Assembly: GCF_016773205.1 (NCBI RefSeq) | Contig: NZ_JAETWB010000007.1 | Span: forward strand, 62,001 to 126,000 | Length of the DNA: 64,000 nucleotides | Direction of reading: 5' to 3' | From: Belnapia arida | GTDB lineage: Bacteria; Pseudomonadota; Alphaproteobacteria; Acetobacterales; Acetobacteraceae | Shown: positions 47,228-56,146 of the stretch, piece by piece | How positions within the stretch are numbered: position 1 is the first letter of the stretch | Layout: every line of letters begins with the position of its first letter | Notes under the pieces: generated by a model | The model's input: the letters and a program-made list of their open reading frames with translations, nothing else | Databases searched by the model: none | What the model was told of the DNA's origin: nothing | Program-made: the position numbers and the translations under genes

Positions 47228-49432
47228 ATGTTCGAAAACTACTACCGCAAGGATATCGCCTGGGGCGGCCAGCTCCTGACGCTCGAGACGGGCAAGGTCG
47301 CCCGCCAGGCCGATGGCGCCGTCATGGCCCGCCTCGGCGACACCATCGTGCTCTGCACCGTGGTCGGCTCCCGCTCGGTGAAGCCGGGTCAGGACTTCTT
47401 CCCGCTGACGGTGAACTATCAGGAGAAGGCCTTCGCTGCCGGCAAGATCCCAGGCGGCTTCTTCAAGCGCGAGGGCCGTCCCTCCGAGCACGAGACGCTG
47501 GTCTCCCGCCTGATCGACCGGCCGATCCGCCCGCTCTTCCCGGATGGGTTCCGCAACGAGGTTCAGGTGATCGCGACCGTCCTGTCGCATGACCTCGAAA
47601 ACGACCCGGACATGGTGGCGATGGTCGGCTGCTCCGCCGCCCTCACCCTCTCCGGCATTCCCTTCTTCGGCCCGGTGGCCAGCGCCCGCGTCGGCTACAT
47701 CGACGGCCAGTACGTGCTGAACCCGACCGCGGCGCAGCGCCAGCAGTCGAAGCTCGAGCTCGTCGTCGCCGGCACCGCCGAGGGCGTGCTGATGGTCGAG
47801 TCGGAGGCGCAGGAGCTCTCCGAGGAGGTCATGCTCGGCGCCGTCGAGTTCGGCCACAAGGGCTTCCAGCCCGTCATCCAGGGCATCATCGAGCTGGCCG
47901 AGCGCGCCGCGAAGGAGCCCTGGCCGCTGGTCGAGCCCTCCGAGGCCGAGACCACGCTGAAAACCCGCATCGCCGAGCTCGGCCGTGACGCCATCGCCCT
48001 CGCCTACAAGGAGACGCAGAAGCTGCTCCGGCAGGAGAAGGTTTCCGCCGCGAAGAAGGCCGTGGTCGAGCAGCTCGCCGCCGAGGGCCTTGAGGCCGAC
48101 AAGGCGAAGGGCCTGCTGAAGGAGCTGGAGGCGGACGTCGTCCGCAACGCCATCCTGGAGACCGGCCTCCGCATCGATGGCCGCGACACCAGGACCGTGC
48201 GGCCGATCGTGGCCGAGGTCGGGGTGCTGCCGCGCAGTCATGGCTCCGCGCTCTTCACCCGTGGCGAGACCCAGGCGCTCTGCGTGGCGACCCTCGGCAC
48301 CGGCCAGGACGAGCAGATCATCGACGCGCTGCCGGGCGAGTATAGGGAGCACTTCATGCTCCACTACAACTTCCCTCCCTACTCGGTGGGTGAGACCGGC
48401 CGCATGGGCAGCCCGGGGCGCCGCGAGATCGGCCATGGCAAGCTCGCCTGGCGCGCCCTCCGTCCGCTGCTGCCGGAGAAGGACAAGTTCCCCTACACCC
48501 TCCGCGTGGTCTCCGAGATCACTGAGAGCAACGGCTCCTCCTCCATGGCCACCGTCTGCGGCAGCTCGCTGGCGCTGATGGATGCAGGCACGCCGCTGAA
48601 GCGCCCCTGCGCCGGCATCGCCATGGGCCTTATCAAGGAGGACCGCGGCTTCGCCGTGCTCTCCGACATCCTGGGCGACGAGGACCATCTCGGCGACATG
48701 GACTTCAAGGTGGCCGGCTCGGAGCAGGGCATCACCGCGCTTCAGATGGACATCAAGATCACCTCGATCACCTTCGACATCATGCGCCAGGCGCTCGATC
48801 AGGCGCGTGACGGCCGGATCCACATCCTCGGCGAGATGGCCAAGGGCCTGACCGGCGCCCGCGGCGACGTGGCAGCCAATGCCCCCCGCATCACCGTCAT
48901 CAACGTGCCGAAGGAGAAGATCCGCGAGGTCATCGGCTCCGGCGGCAAGACGATCCGCGAGATCACCGAGCAGACCGGCTGCAAGATCGACATTGAGGAT
49001 GACGGCACCATCAAGGTGGCGGCGACCAGCACCGAGCAGGCGCAGCGCGCCATCGACTGGATCCGCGGCCTGACGGCCGAGGCCGAGATCGGCGCCATCT
49101 ACAACGGGAAGGTTGTGAAGACCGCCGATTTCGGCGCCTTCGTGAACTTCCTCGGCGCCAAGGACGGCCTCGTCCACATCTCCGAGCTGCAGAACGAGCG
49201 CGTCAACCGCACCACCGATGTCGTCAATGTCGGTGACGCGGTGAAGGTGAAGGTCATCGGCTTCGACGATCGCGGCAAGGTGAAGCTCTCCATGCGCGTC
49301 GTTGATCAGGCCACCGGCGCTGACATCACCGAGCAGGTCGGTGCCCGCCGCCCCCGCGAGGAAGGCGAGGGCGGCAGCGACCGTCCCCGCCGCGACCGTC
49401 CGCGCCGCGAGCGCAGCGACGCGGCGGAATAA
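47228..49432 (+). CDS. pnp: Polyribonucleotide nucleotidyltransferase (PNPase)
   Basis: 734 aa. Two RNase PH domains ([32 protein letters not shown]... and [36 protein letters not shown]), the helical linker, KH ([33 protein letters not shown]) and S1 ([32 protein letters not shown]). The Arg-rich tail (residues 705-734) is extra. The ATG at 47228 gives the canonical start. Phosphorolytic 3'-5' RNA decay. Confidence 0.97.
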   Translation: MFENYYRKDIAWGGQLLTLETGKVARQADGAVMARLGDTIVLCTVVGSRSVKPGQDFFPLTVNYQEKAFAAGKIPGGFFKREGRPSEHETLVSRLIDRPIRPLFPDGFRNEVQVIATVLSHDLENDPDMVAMVGCSAALTLSGIPFFGPVASARVGYIDGQYVLNPTAAQRQQSKLELVVAGTAEGVLMVESEAQELSEEVMLGAVEFGHKGFQPVIQGIIELAERAAKEPWPLVEPSEAETTLKTRIAELGRDAIALAYKETQKLLRQEKVSAAKKAVVEQLAAEGLEADKAKGLLKELEADVVRNAILETGLRIDGRDTRTVRPIVAEVGVLPRSHGSALFTRGETQALCVATLGTGQDEQIIDALPGEYREHFMLHYNFPPYSVGETGRMGSPGRREIGHGKLAWRALRPLLPEKDKFPYTLRVVSEITESNGSSSMATVCGSSLALMDAGTPLKRPCAGIAMGLIKEDRGFAVLSDILGDEDHLGDMDFKVAGSEQGITALQMDIKITSITFDIMRQALDQARDGRIHILGEMAKGLTGARGDVAANAPRITVINVPKEKIREVIGSGGKTIREITEQTGCKIDIEDDGTIKVAATSTEQAQRAIDWIRGLTAEAEIGAIYNGKVVKTADFGAFVNFLGAKDGLVHISELQNERVNRTTDVVNVGDAVKVKVIGFDDRGKVKLSMRVVDQATGADITEQVGARRPREEGEGGSDRPRRDRPRRERSDAAE

Positions 49433-49438
49433 CCACCC

Positions 49439-49475
49439 GGCCGTCCCCCGCGGGACTTCCTCGTGGGGGACGGCC
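49439..49475 (+). other. Long GC hairpin after pnp
   Basis: GGCCGTCCCCC (49439-49449) pairs perfectly with GGGGGACGGCC (49465-49475). No T-tract follows (GTCCCATATG), so termination may need Rho. The next gene has its own AT-rich promoter region around 49482-49500. Confidence 0.6.
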
Positions 49476-49525
49476 GTCCCATATGTCAATCTGATTTGTT
49501 ACGGTTCGGGGTAAGGACGTCTGGC

Positions 49526-50926
49526 GTGAAGGCTATCAACGCGATCCGCATGGGCGGCGTCGAGGTGTTGCCGCTCGTGGAAGGTGGCAAGGGCGTTGCC
49601 GTCTCCAACGGCGCTTCCTGCGGCGCCTGGGCCTCCGGCGGCGGCGTCGGGACCTTTTCGGCCGTCAATGCCGACAGCTACGACGAGAATGGCGAGGTCA
49701 TCCGTCAGGTCTACCACGGTAAGACCCGGCGCGAGCGGCATGAGGAGCTAGTCGCCTACGGCATCCGCGGCGGCATCACCCAGGCCCGCGAGGCCTATGA
49801 GCGCAGCAACGGCCAGGGCCGCATCCACACCAACATCCTTTGGGAGATGGGCGGCGCCGAGCGCGTCGTCCGCGGCATCCTGGAAGGCGCCCGCGGCCTC
49901 ATCAACGGCATCACCTGCGGCGCCGGCATGCCCTACCGCCTGTCCGAGATCGCCCGCGAGTTCAGCGTCCATTACTACCCGATCGTCTCCTCTGGCCGCG
50001 CCTTCGCCGCCCTCTGGAAGCGTAGTTACAACAAGACGCGCGAATGGCTGGGCGGCGTGGTCTACGAGGACCCCTGGCTCGCCGGCGGCCATAACGGCCT
50101 CTCCAACTCCGAGGACCCGGCCCGCCCCGAGGACCCTTATCCCCGCGTCCTCAAGCTCCGCCAGCAGATGCGCGAATTCGGCCTGGGCGAAGTACCCATC
50201 ATCATGGCCGGTGGCGTCTGGTGGCTGGAGGAGTGGGAGGACTGGATCGACAACCCCGAGCTCGGTCCCATCGCCTTCCAGTTCGGCACCCGCCCCCTCC
50301 TCACTCAGGAGAGCCCGATTTCGGAGGCCTGGAAGCAGCGCTTGCTGACGCTGAAGGAGGGCGACGTCCTGCTCCAGCGCTTTTCCCCGACCGGCTTCTA
50401 CAGCAGCGCCGTCCGCAACGAGTTCCTGTCCGAGCTCGAGGCCCGCAACGAGCGCCAGGTCGCTTACACCCAGGAGCCCGTCGGCGACCACGTCGCGGAA
50501 TATGCCGTCGGCCCCCGCCGCCGCCGTGTCTGGCTGACGCCGCATGACCGCGCCCGCGTCGCCGGCTTCGAGCGGAGCGGCTTCACCGAGGCGATGCGCA
50601 CCCCAGACAACACGCTGATCTTCGTGACTCCCGAGAAGCAGGCCGAGATCGTCAAGGACCAGATCGACTGCATGGGTTGCCTCTCCTCCTGCCGCTTCTC
50701 GAACTGGGACCAGCACAGTGCCACCTTCGACAACGGCAAGAAGGCAGACCCGCGCAGCTTCTGCATCCAGAAGACGCTGCAGGACGTGGCCCACGACGGC
50801 GCGCTCGAGCACAACCTGATGTTCGCCGGCCACAACGCCTACCGCTTCGGCTCGGACCCGTTCTACTCGAACGGCTTCATCCCGACCGCCAAGCAGCTCG
50901 TGGAGCGCATCCTGACGGGGCGCTGA
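49526..50926 (+). CDS. Nitronate monooxygenase-like flavoprotein with C-terminal Cys cluster
   Basis: 466 aa, longer than classic nitronate monooxygenases (about 320-380). The FMN TIM barrel carries GKGVAVSNGASCGAWASGGGVGTFS, GRIHTNILWEMGGAERVVRGILEGA, INGITCGAGMPYRL, and PIIMAGGVWWLEEWEDW, the FMN-phosphate loop. From about residue 280 an extra C-terminal region contains Cys382, Cys385 and Cys389 (DCMGCLSSCRF) and a later Cys413. This suggests a metal or cluster site. It starts at a GTG with AAGGA 8 nt upstream. It may be a nitronate monooxygenase, an enoyl reductase-like or another FMN oxidase. Confidence 0.8.
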   Translation: MKAINAIRMGGVEVLPLVEGGKGVAVSNGASCGAWASGGGVGTFSAVNADSYDENGEVIRQVYHGKTRRERHEELVAYGIRGGITQAREAYERSNGQGRIHTNILWEMGGAERVVRGILEGARGLINGITCGAGMPYRLSEIAREFSVHYYPIVSSGRAFAALWKRSYNKTREWLGGVVYEDPWLAGGHNGLSNSEDPARPEDPYPRVLKLRQQMREFGLGEVPIIMAGGVWWLEEWEDWIDNPELGPIAFQFGTRPLLTQESPISEAWKQRLLTLKEGDVLLQRFSPTGFYSSAVRNEFLSELEARNERQVAYTQEPVGDHVAEYAVGPRRRRVWLTPHDRARVAGFERSGFTEAMRTPDNTLIFVTPEKQAEIVKDQIDCMGCLSSCRFSNWDQHSATFDNGKKADPRSFCIQKTLQDVAHDGALEHNLMFAGHNAYRFGSDPFYSNGFIPTAKQLVERILTGR

Positions 50927-50953
50927 CCGCCTCCAGGCCAACGTGGCAAACCG

Positions 50954-50979
50954 AAAGGGCGGCGCAAGCTGCCCTTTTT
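50954..50979 (+). terminator. Rho-independent terminator of the nitronate monooxygenase-like gene
   Basis: GGGCGGC-GCAA-GCTGCCC (7 bp, one G-U, GNRA-type loop) preceded by AAA and followed by five T residues. Confidence 0.9.
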
Positions 50980-51080
50980 GCTTGTGCAGACCAATCTTCA
51001 TTTTCGATTAGATCCATCCGAAATCGCCGTTATTTTGATCGGTGTGTCGGCTCCAAATCCTCCGCATCGGAGAAGCCGCC

Positions 51081-52178
51081 ATGCCCAGCCTCACCTTCAT
51101 CCCCGCAGCAAGCCGGGTCGTCACCACCACTGGCCCGACCCGCCTCCTTCCCGGCCTCGCACTCTGCCTTGCCGTTACCCTCGCCGCGCTGGCGCTGGAA
51201 CGGGTCGAGGCCGCCCTGTTCGGCCGCGCTTGGCTTGAGGTGCTTGTGCTCGCCATCATCTTCGGCGCCGTGCTGCGCACAGCCTGGGCTCCGGGCAAGC
51301 GCTGGCAGCCCGGTATCGCCTTTGGCGCCAGGACGTTGCTGGAGGTGGCGGTGGTGCTGCTCGGCGCATCGGTCAGCGCCGCCGCCCTGCTCGCGGTAGG
51401 CCCGGCCTTGCTCCTCGCCATCTTCTGCCTTGTCGCCCTCGCGGTTCTGGGCGGCTATGCCATCGGGCGCGGGCTCGGCCTGCCGCGGCGGATGGCCATC
51501 CTGGTCGCCTGCGGAAATGCCGTCTGCGGCAACTCCGCCATCGCCGCCGTCGCCCCCGTGATCGGCGCCGATGCCGAGGAGGTCGCCTCCTCCATCGCCT
51601 TTACCGCCGTACTCGGCGTGCTGGTCGTGCTCGGCCTGCCGCTGCTGGCGGTGGCCCTCGGCCTTTCCGCCTTGCAGACTGGCGCGCTGGCGGGGCTGAC
51701 GGTCTATGCCGTGCCGCAGGTGCTGGCCGCCGCGGCCCCGGCCGGGACACTTGCCATCCAGCTCGGCACGTTGATCAAGCTGGTGCGGGTGCTGATGCTC
51801 GGCCCGGTGGTGCTGGTTCTTTCCCTGCTGGCTCCGCGCCTGCGGGAGGATGCGGACGCACCCTTCCGGCAATCCGCCGTGGGCGACCGCGCTGCCCCCG
51901 GCTGCCCGCCGAGGCACCGGCTGGTGCCCTGGTTCATCCTCGGCTTCCTCGGCCTTGCCACGCTTCGCTCCTTCGGCCTTGTACCGGCCATCATCCAGCC
52001 GGCACTTGCCAGCTTGGCGGGAGTGCTGACGGTGGTGTCCATGGCTGCGCTCGGGCTTGGGGTTGATGTCCGCATGGTGGCCCGTGCCGGCGGCCGCGTG
52101 ACGGCCGCCGTCTCGCTCTCCCTGCTGGCCCTCGGCCTCGCCGCCCTGGGACTGATCCGCCTGCTCGGCATTGCCTGA
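51081..52178 (+). CDS. YeiH family putative sulfate/anion exporter
   Basis: 365 aa with about ten hydrophobic segments. LGASVSAAALLAVGPALLL, VACGNAVCGNSAIAAVAPVIGADAEEVASSIAFTAVLGVL and LTVYAVPQVLAAAAPAGTLAIQLGTLIKLVRVLMLGPVVLVLSLL are the conserved YeiH/UPF0324 blocks (CGNSAI). Sulfur-compound export is suspected for the family. It is convergent with a LysR gene, spaced by 2 nt, the common partner of yeiH. Confidence 0.9.
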   Translation: MPSLTFIPAASRVVTTTGPTRLLPGLALCLAVTLAALALERVEAALFGRAWLEVLVLAIIFGAVLRTAWAPGKRWQPGIAFGARTLLEVAVVLLGASVSAAALLAVGPALLLAIFCLVALAVLGGYAIGRGLGLPRRMAILVACGNAVCGNSAIAAVAPVIGADAEEVASSIAFTAVLGVLVVLGLPLLAVALGLSALQTGALAGLTVYAVPQVLAAAAPAGTLAIQLGTLIKLVRVLMLGPVVLVLSLLAPRLREDADAPFRQSAVGDRAAPGCPPRHRLVPWFILGFLGLATLRSFGLVPAIIQPALASLAGVLTVVSMAALGLGVDVRMVARAGGRVTAAVSLSLLALGLAALGLIRLLGIA

Positions 52179-52179
52179 G

Positions 52180-53070
52180 CTACCGCCGGCCGATGAGCGC
52201 CAGAAGTGCCTCGGCTGCCCGGCTCGGCGGCCGCTCCCGGTGGCGGAGCACATGGAAATCCCGCTCCGGCAGATTGACCGGCACCCGGTGCAGCAGCCCC
52301 GCCTCCAGGCCCGACACGGCGACGGAGGCGGAGATCACTGTCGCCCCGAGCCCCGCCTCCACTGCCGCCCGCACCGCCTCGTTGGAAGGCAGCTCAAGGG
52401 CGACCCGCAGCGTGCCAGGGGCGACCCCCGCCGCTGCCAGTGCCCCCTCGAAGGCGGAGCGGGTGCCGGAGCCGCGCTCCCGCAGCACCCATTCGCCCCC
52501 TTCCGCCATCTCGTGTAGCCCAAGGCCGGGGCTCATCGCCCAGGGGTGATCTGGCGCCACGACAAGGACGAGCCGGTCGGCCGCCACCACTTGGCTGAGA
52601 AGGTGCCCATCCTCGACCACCCCCTCGACGAAGCCGAGTTCCGCCAGCCCTTCGTGCACTGCGGCCGCCACCTGGGCGGTGTTGCCGATCCCCAGCCGGA
52701 TCTCGATGCCGGGATAGGCCCGGCGGAAGGCGACGAGGTGGCGGGGCAGCCAGTAGCTGGCGATGGTCTGGCTTGCCTGCACCGAAAGCACGCCGCGTAC
52801 CAGCCCGCCCAGTTCCGCAAGCGCCACTTCCGCTGCCGAGGCGCGCGCCAGCACCGCCCGCGCCTCGACCAGAAAGAGCCGCCCTGCCTCGGTCAGCACG
52901 ATGCCGCGGCCGACGCGGTGGAACAGCCGGACGCCATGCCCCGCCTCGAGCGCCGCGACGGCCGCGCTGGCAGCGGACTGGACGATGTTCAGCGCCTCCG
53001 CCGCCCGCGTCATATGCTGCCGCTCCGCGACAGCCACGAAGACGCGGAGTTGGTCGAGGGTCATCGCCAT
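52180..53070 (-). CDS. LysR family transcriptional regulator (YeiE/CysL-like)
   Basis: 296 aa. N-terminal LysR helix-turn-helix (LDQLRVFVAVAERQHMTRAAEALNIVQSAASAAVAALEAGHGVRLFHRVGRGIVLTEAG). The effector domain has LGIGNTAQVAAAVHEGLAELGFVEG and LPSNEAVRAAVEAGLGATVISASVA, the latter strongly like YeiE/CysL and CbbR. ATGs at 53070 and 53064 are both possible; neither has a good SD. It converges on the yeiH-like gene, and a role in its control is likely but not proven, since it does not share the intergenic region. Confidence 0.9.
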   Translation of the reverse strand: MAMTLDQLRVFVAVAERQHMTRAAEALNIVQSAASAAVAALEAGHGVRLFHRVGRGIVLTEAGRLFLVEARAVLARASAAEVALAELGGLVRGVLSVQASQTIASYWLPRHLVAFRRAYPGIEIRLGIGNTAQVAAAVHEGLAELGFVEGVVEDGHLLSQVVAADRLVLVVAPDHPWAMSPGLGLHEMAEGGEWVLRERGSGTRSAFEGALAAAGVAPGTLRVALELPSNEAVRAAVEAGLGATVISASVAVSGLEAGLLHRVPVNLPERDFHVLRHRERPPSRAAEALLALIGRR

Positions 53071-53204
53071 GCCAGCCGCCGCCCGGCCAGCAACGGGAAG
53101 GTCCCGCCACCATCGCCGGGCCCCGCTCTCGTTGCTCCGGCCTCCCCGATCCGGCATCGTCGCTCACCGCAGGGGCGGCCAACGCCTCGCCTGGAGGAAA
53201 GCGA

Positions 53205-54188
53205 ATGCAGCGCCGCCACCTTCTCCCGCTCCTGGCCGCCGTACCCTTCGCCCCGGTGCCTGGCCGCACGCAACCGACGCCGGCGGACGCATGGAGTCCC
53301 GACCGGCCCATCCGCTTCGTCGTCGGCTTTGCCCCCGGGGGCAGCACGGACACCACCGCGCGCGTGGTGGCGCAGGGGATCACGGCGGGGCTCGGCCAGC
53401 CCGTGATGGTGGAGAACCGCACCGGCGCAGCAGGCAACATCGCTACCGAGCATGTCGCTCGCAGCGCGCCCGATGGGTATACGCTGGTCGTCGCCTCGAT
53501 GGGGTCCCAGGCGACGAATGCGGCGCTTTACCGCAACCTCCCTTTCGATGTGGTGCGCGACTTCACGCCGGTCTCGCTCATTGCCCTCAGCGCCTGCCTG
53601 CTGGTGGTGCATCCCTCGCTGCCGGTGCGCAACGTCGAGGAGCTGGTCGCCCGCGCGAAGGGCAATCCGGGCGGGCTCAATTGCGGGATCGCCGGCCCCG
53701 GCAGCTCGCAGCATTTCGCCGCCGCGTTGTTCGAGCACCGGGCGGGCGTCCGCTTCACCCAGCCATCCTATCGCGGCGGCGCGCCGGCCATGGCCGATCT
53801 CGTCTCCGGCCGCCTCGACCTGATGTTCACCCCGGTCGTCGAGACGATCCAGCAGGTGCGCTCGGGGCAGGTGCGCGCGCTCGGCACCACGCGGCGCGAC
53901 CGCTCGGCACAACTGTCCGATATCCCGGCGATCGCCGAGGCGCTGCCCGGCTATGCCTTCAACAGCTGGCTCGGCCTCTTCGCCCCGGCCGGCACGCCCG
54001 CTCGGGCCGTCGAGCGCATCGCCCGAGAGGTCGCAACCGCTCTTCGCACTCCCCAGACGCGCGACCGGATGGAACAGCTGGGCTACGAGCCCGTCGGCAG
54101 CACGCCAGAGGAATTCGCCACCTTCTTCAGGGCCGAGTTGCCGAGGGTCGCGGAGCTGGTCCGCATCTCCGGCGCCAGCGTCGACTGA
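53205..54188 (+). CDS. Bug/TctC-family periplasmic substrate-binding protein
   Basis: 327 aa. Signal peptide 1-27. DRPIRFVVGFAPGGSTDTTARVVAQGI, VENRTGAAGNIATEHVARSAPDGYTLVVASMG and TQPSYRGGAPAMADLVSGRLDLMFTP are the family blocks. It has an SD GGAGG about 7 nt upstream and is followed by the minus-strand OYE gene. Orphan again; third in the window. Confidence 0.92.
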   Translation: MQRRHLLPLLAAVPFAPVPGRTQPTPADAWSPDRPIRFVVGFAPGGSTDTTARVVAQGITAGLGQPVMVENRTGAAGNIATEHVARSAPDGYTLVVASMGSQATNAALYRNLPFDVVRDFTPVSLIALSACLLVVHPSLPVRNVEELVARAKGNPGGLNCGIAGPGSSQHFAAALFEHRAGVRFTQPSYRGGAPAMADLVSGRLDLMFTPVVETIQQVRSGQVRALGTTRRDRSAQLSDIPAIAEALPGYAFNSWLGLFAPAGTPARAVERIAREVATALRTPQTRDRMEQLGYEPVGSTPEEFATFFRAELPRVAELVRISGASVD

Positions 54189-54205
54189 AGGCGCGGCGGG
54201 GCGGT

Positions 54206-55321
54206 TCAGCCGAGCCCCGGCAGGGGCACCCCCACCGCATCGTCCCGCTCCATCTTCCCCAGCACTCCCAGCCCCCGCTCATACTGAGGCGCCACGCGCA
54301 GCGCCTCCGTCCGCCCCAGCGCCGCCGCGGCATGGATCGGCCAATAGGGGTCCCGCAACAGCGCCCGCGCCAGCAGGATCAGGTCCGCCTTCCCCTCGCT
54401 GAGGATCGCCTGCGCCTGCGCCGGCTCGGTGATCATCCCGACCGCCGCGACGGCCACCCCGGCCCCCTCGCGCACCGCCGCCGCCCCCGGCACCTGGTAG
54501 CCCGGCCCGACGGGAATCGCCTGCCGCGCATCCAGACCGCCGGAGGTCACGTCGATCATGTCCACCCCCAGCGCCTTCAGCCGCGCTGACAGCGCCACCG
54601 TCTCCGCCGTCGTCCAGCCCCCCTCCACCCAATCGGTATGGGAGAGGCGCACACAGAGCGGCACCTCGTCGGGAATGGCCTCGCGCACCGCCTGTGCGCA
54701 TTCCTCGGTCAGCCGCACCCGCCCGTCGAAATCCCCGCCCCAGCCATCGTTCCGCTGGTTGGCCAGGGGCGAGAGGAACTGATGCAGCAGGTAGCCATGC
54801 GCCGCATGCAGCTCGATGAAGCGATACCCCGCTGCGATGCTCCGCCGCGCCGCGGCAGCGGTATCGGCGACCACCTGCTCGATCTCCGCATCCTCCAGCG
54901 CCCGCGGCGTCGCATAGCCCTGGAAGGCGGCGGCGCTCGGCCCAACCGGCACCCAGCCCGGCTCCGCCGCCCCATGCAGCCAGGCCTGCTTCCGGCTCGC
55001 CTTCCGCCCCGCATGCGCGATCTGGATGCCGGGGATGGAGCCCATGGCCGCGATCCCCTCCGCCAGCCGGCGGTGGCCGGGGACCTGCCCATCCTCCCAG
55101 ATGCCGAGATCGGCCGGCGAGATGCGCCCCTCGGGCGAAACCGCCGCCGCCTCGGTGATGGTCAGCCCCGCCCCGCCCACGGCGCGCGAGAGTAGGTGCT
55201 GCAGGTGCCAGTCGGTCGGCTTGCCATCCTCCGCGCAGGAGTACTGGCACATGGGCGAGACGCCGATGCGGTTCTTGAGCGTGACGCCACGGAGGGTGAG
55301 CGGCTCGAACAGGTCGGTCAT
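54206..55321 (-). CDS. NADH:flavin oxidoreductase (Old Yellow Enzyme, YqjM type)
   Basis: 371 aa. FMN TIM barrel: LTLRGVTLKNRIGVSPMCQYS with Cys25 and Tyr27 as in YqjM (Cys26 and Tyr28); GIQIAHAGRKAS; YRFIELHAAHGYLLHQFLSPLANQRNDGWGG, with the substrate-binding His pair; and DLILLARALLRDPYWPIHAA. It reduces activated C=C bonds. The ATG at 55321 is set by a 4-nt overlap with the end of the DUF2272 lipoprotein gene upstream (ATGA). An odd lipoprotein-reductase pair. Confidence 0.93.
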   Translation of the reverse strand: MTDLFEPLTLRGVTLKNRIGVSPMCQYSCAEDGKPTDWHLQHLLSRAVGGAGLTITEAAAVSPEGRISPADLGIWEDGQVPGHRRLAEGIAAMGSIPGIQIAHAGRKASRKQAWLHGAAEPGWVPVGPSAAAFQGYATPRALEDAEIEQVVADTAAAARRSIAAGYRFIELHAAHGYLLHQFLSPLANQRNDGWGGDFDGRVRLTEECAQAVREAIPDEVPLCVRLSHTDWVEGGWTTAETVALSARLKALGVDMIDVTSGGLDARQAIPVGPGYQVPGAAAVREGAGVAVAAVGMITEPAQAQAILSEGKADLILLARALLRDPYWPIHAAAALGRTEALRVAPQYERGLGVLGKMERDDAVGVPLPGLG

Positions 55322-56100
55322 GACAGGGGGCTCCACGGCGGCAACCGGCCCAGCCGGTTCTGGAACAGGGCGAACCAAGCGGGTTCCCCCGCTGGCCTCG
55401 GCAGAAGATAGCCCGCCGCGTCCGTAGGGAAACGGGTCATCGTCACACTGTCCCGCACATTCCCCCCGACCACCTCGACCACGCCCGGCCCGGCCCGTAC
55501 GACGATGTCGCAATGCATGGGCCGGAACCGCCCCGCATCCACCGCCCGCTGCCGCCAATCCGTAATCGGCACCGGTCCCCTATCGGCGCAGAGCAGGTCA
55601 CCCGGCCGCGGCGCTGCCTCGAAGGGGCCGCGCGGCAGGAAGGGTGCCGAGGCCGGGAAGGCCAGCGCATCCCGGATCAGCGCATCGACATAGTCGGAAT
55701 GCGCGGCGGAGGGCAGGAACTCCCGCCGGTCCACGCCCGCCGCTCCCAGGACGAAGGAGATGAAGGCCGCCGACCAATAGGGCTCCTGCCACAACCCCTG
55801 GCCTCCCGCCCCGCCGATCGCCTGGGCATAGAGCGTCCGGTTCCGCTCGACCGCCCCCTCGTCCTTCGGAACTGCCCGCCAATAGGCCAGCACGCGGGGG
55901 AAATTCGCCGGGTCGCTCTCCGCCCCGGTGGAGTTGCCGGGCGTCCCTGCCTCCACCACCACGCCGCCCCATTCCGCCCATTCGCCGAGTGCAATCCGGA
56001 CGATCCGCTCCCGCGCCGCGGGCGGATAGGGCAGCGGCGCGGCGAGCGGCGGCGCCACCGCACAGGCCCCGAGCAACAGCAGAAGCAGGATCGATCGCAT
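55318..56100 (-). CDS. DUF2272 lipoprotein
   Basis: 260 aa. Lipoprotein signal MRSILLLLLLGAC with the lipobox Leu-Gly-Ala-Cys at residue 13. The rest matches DUF2272: RIVRIALGEWAEWGGVVVEAG, then WSAAFISFVLGAAGV, FLPSAAHSDYVDALI, PRPGDLLCADR and HCDIVVRAGPGVVEVVGGNV, where Cys/His residues near PGDLLC and HCDIV look NlpC/P60-like. A cell-wall hydrolase-like role is possible. The gene overlaps the OYE gene by 4 nt and is divergent from the FAD oxidoreductase gene. Confidence 0.8.
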   Translation of the reverse strand: MRSILLLLLLGACAVAPPLAAPLPYPPAARERIVRIALGEWAEWGGVVVEAGTPGNSTGAESDPANFPRVLAYWRAVPKDEGAVERNRTLYAQAIGGAGGQGLWQEPYWSAAFISFVLGAAGVDRREFLPSAAHSDYVDALIRDALAFPASAPFLPRGPFEAAPRPGDLLCADRGPVPITDWRQRAVDAGRFRPMHCDIVVRAGPGVVEVVGGNVRDSVTMTRFPTDAAGYLLPRPAGEPAWFALFQNRLGRLPPWSPLS

Positions 56101-56146
56101 GCCCCCCCTGTAGCGCAACGAGCCTACCTTCCCATAGGTTCGCCGG

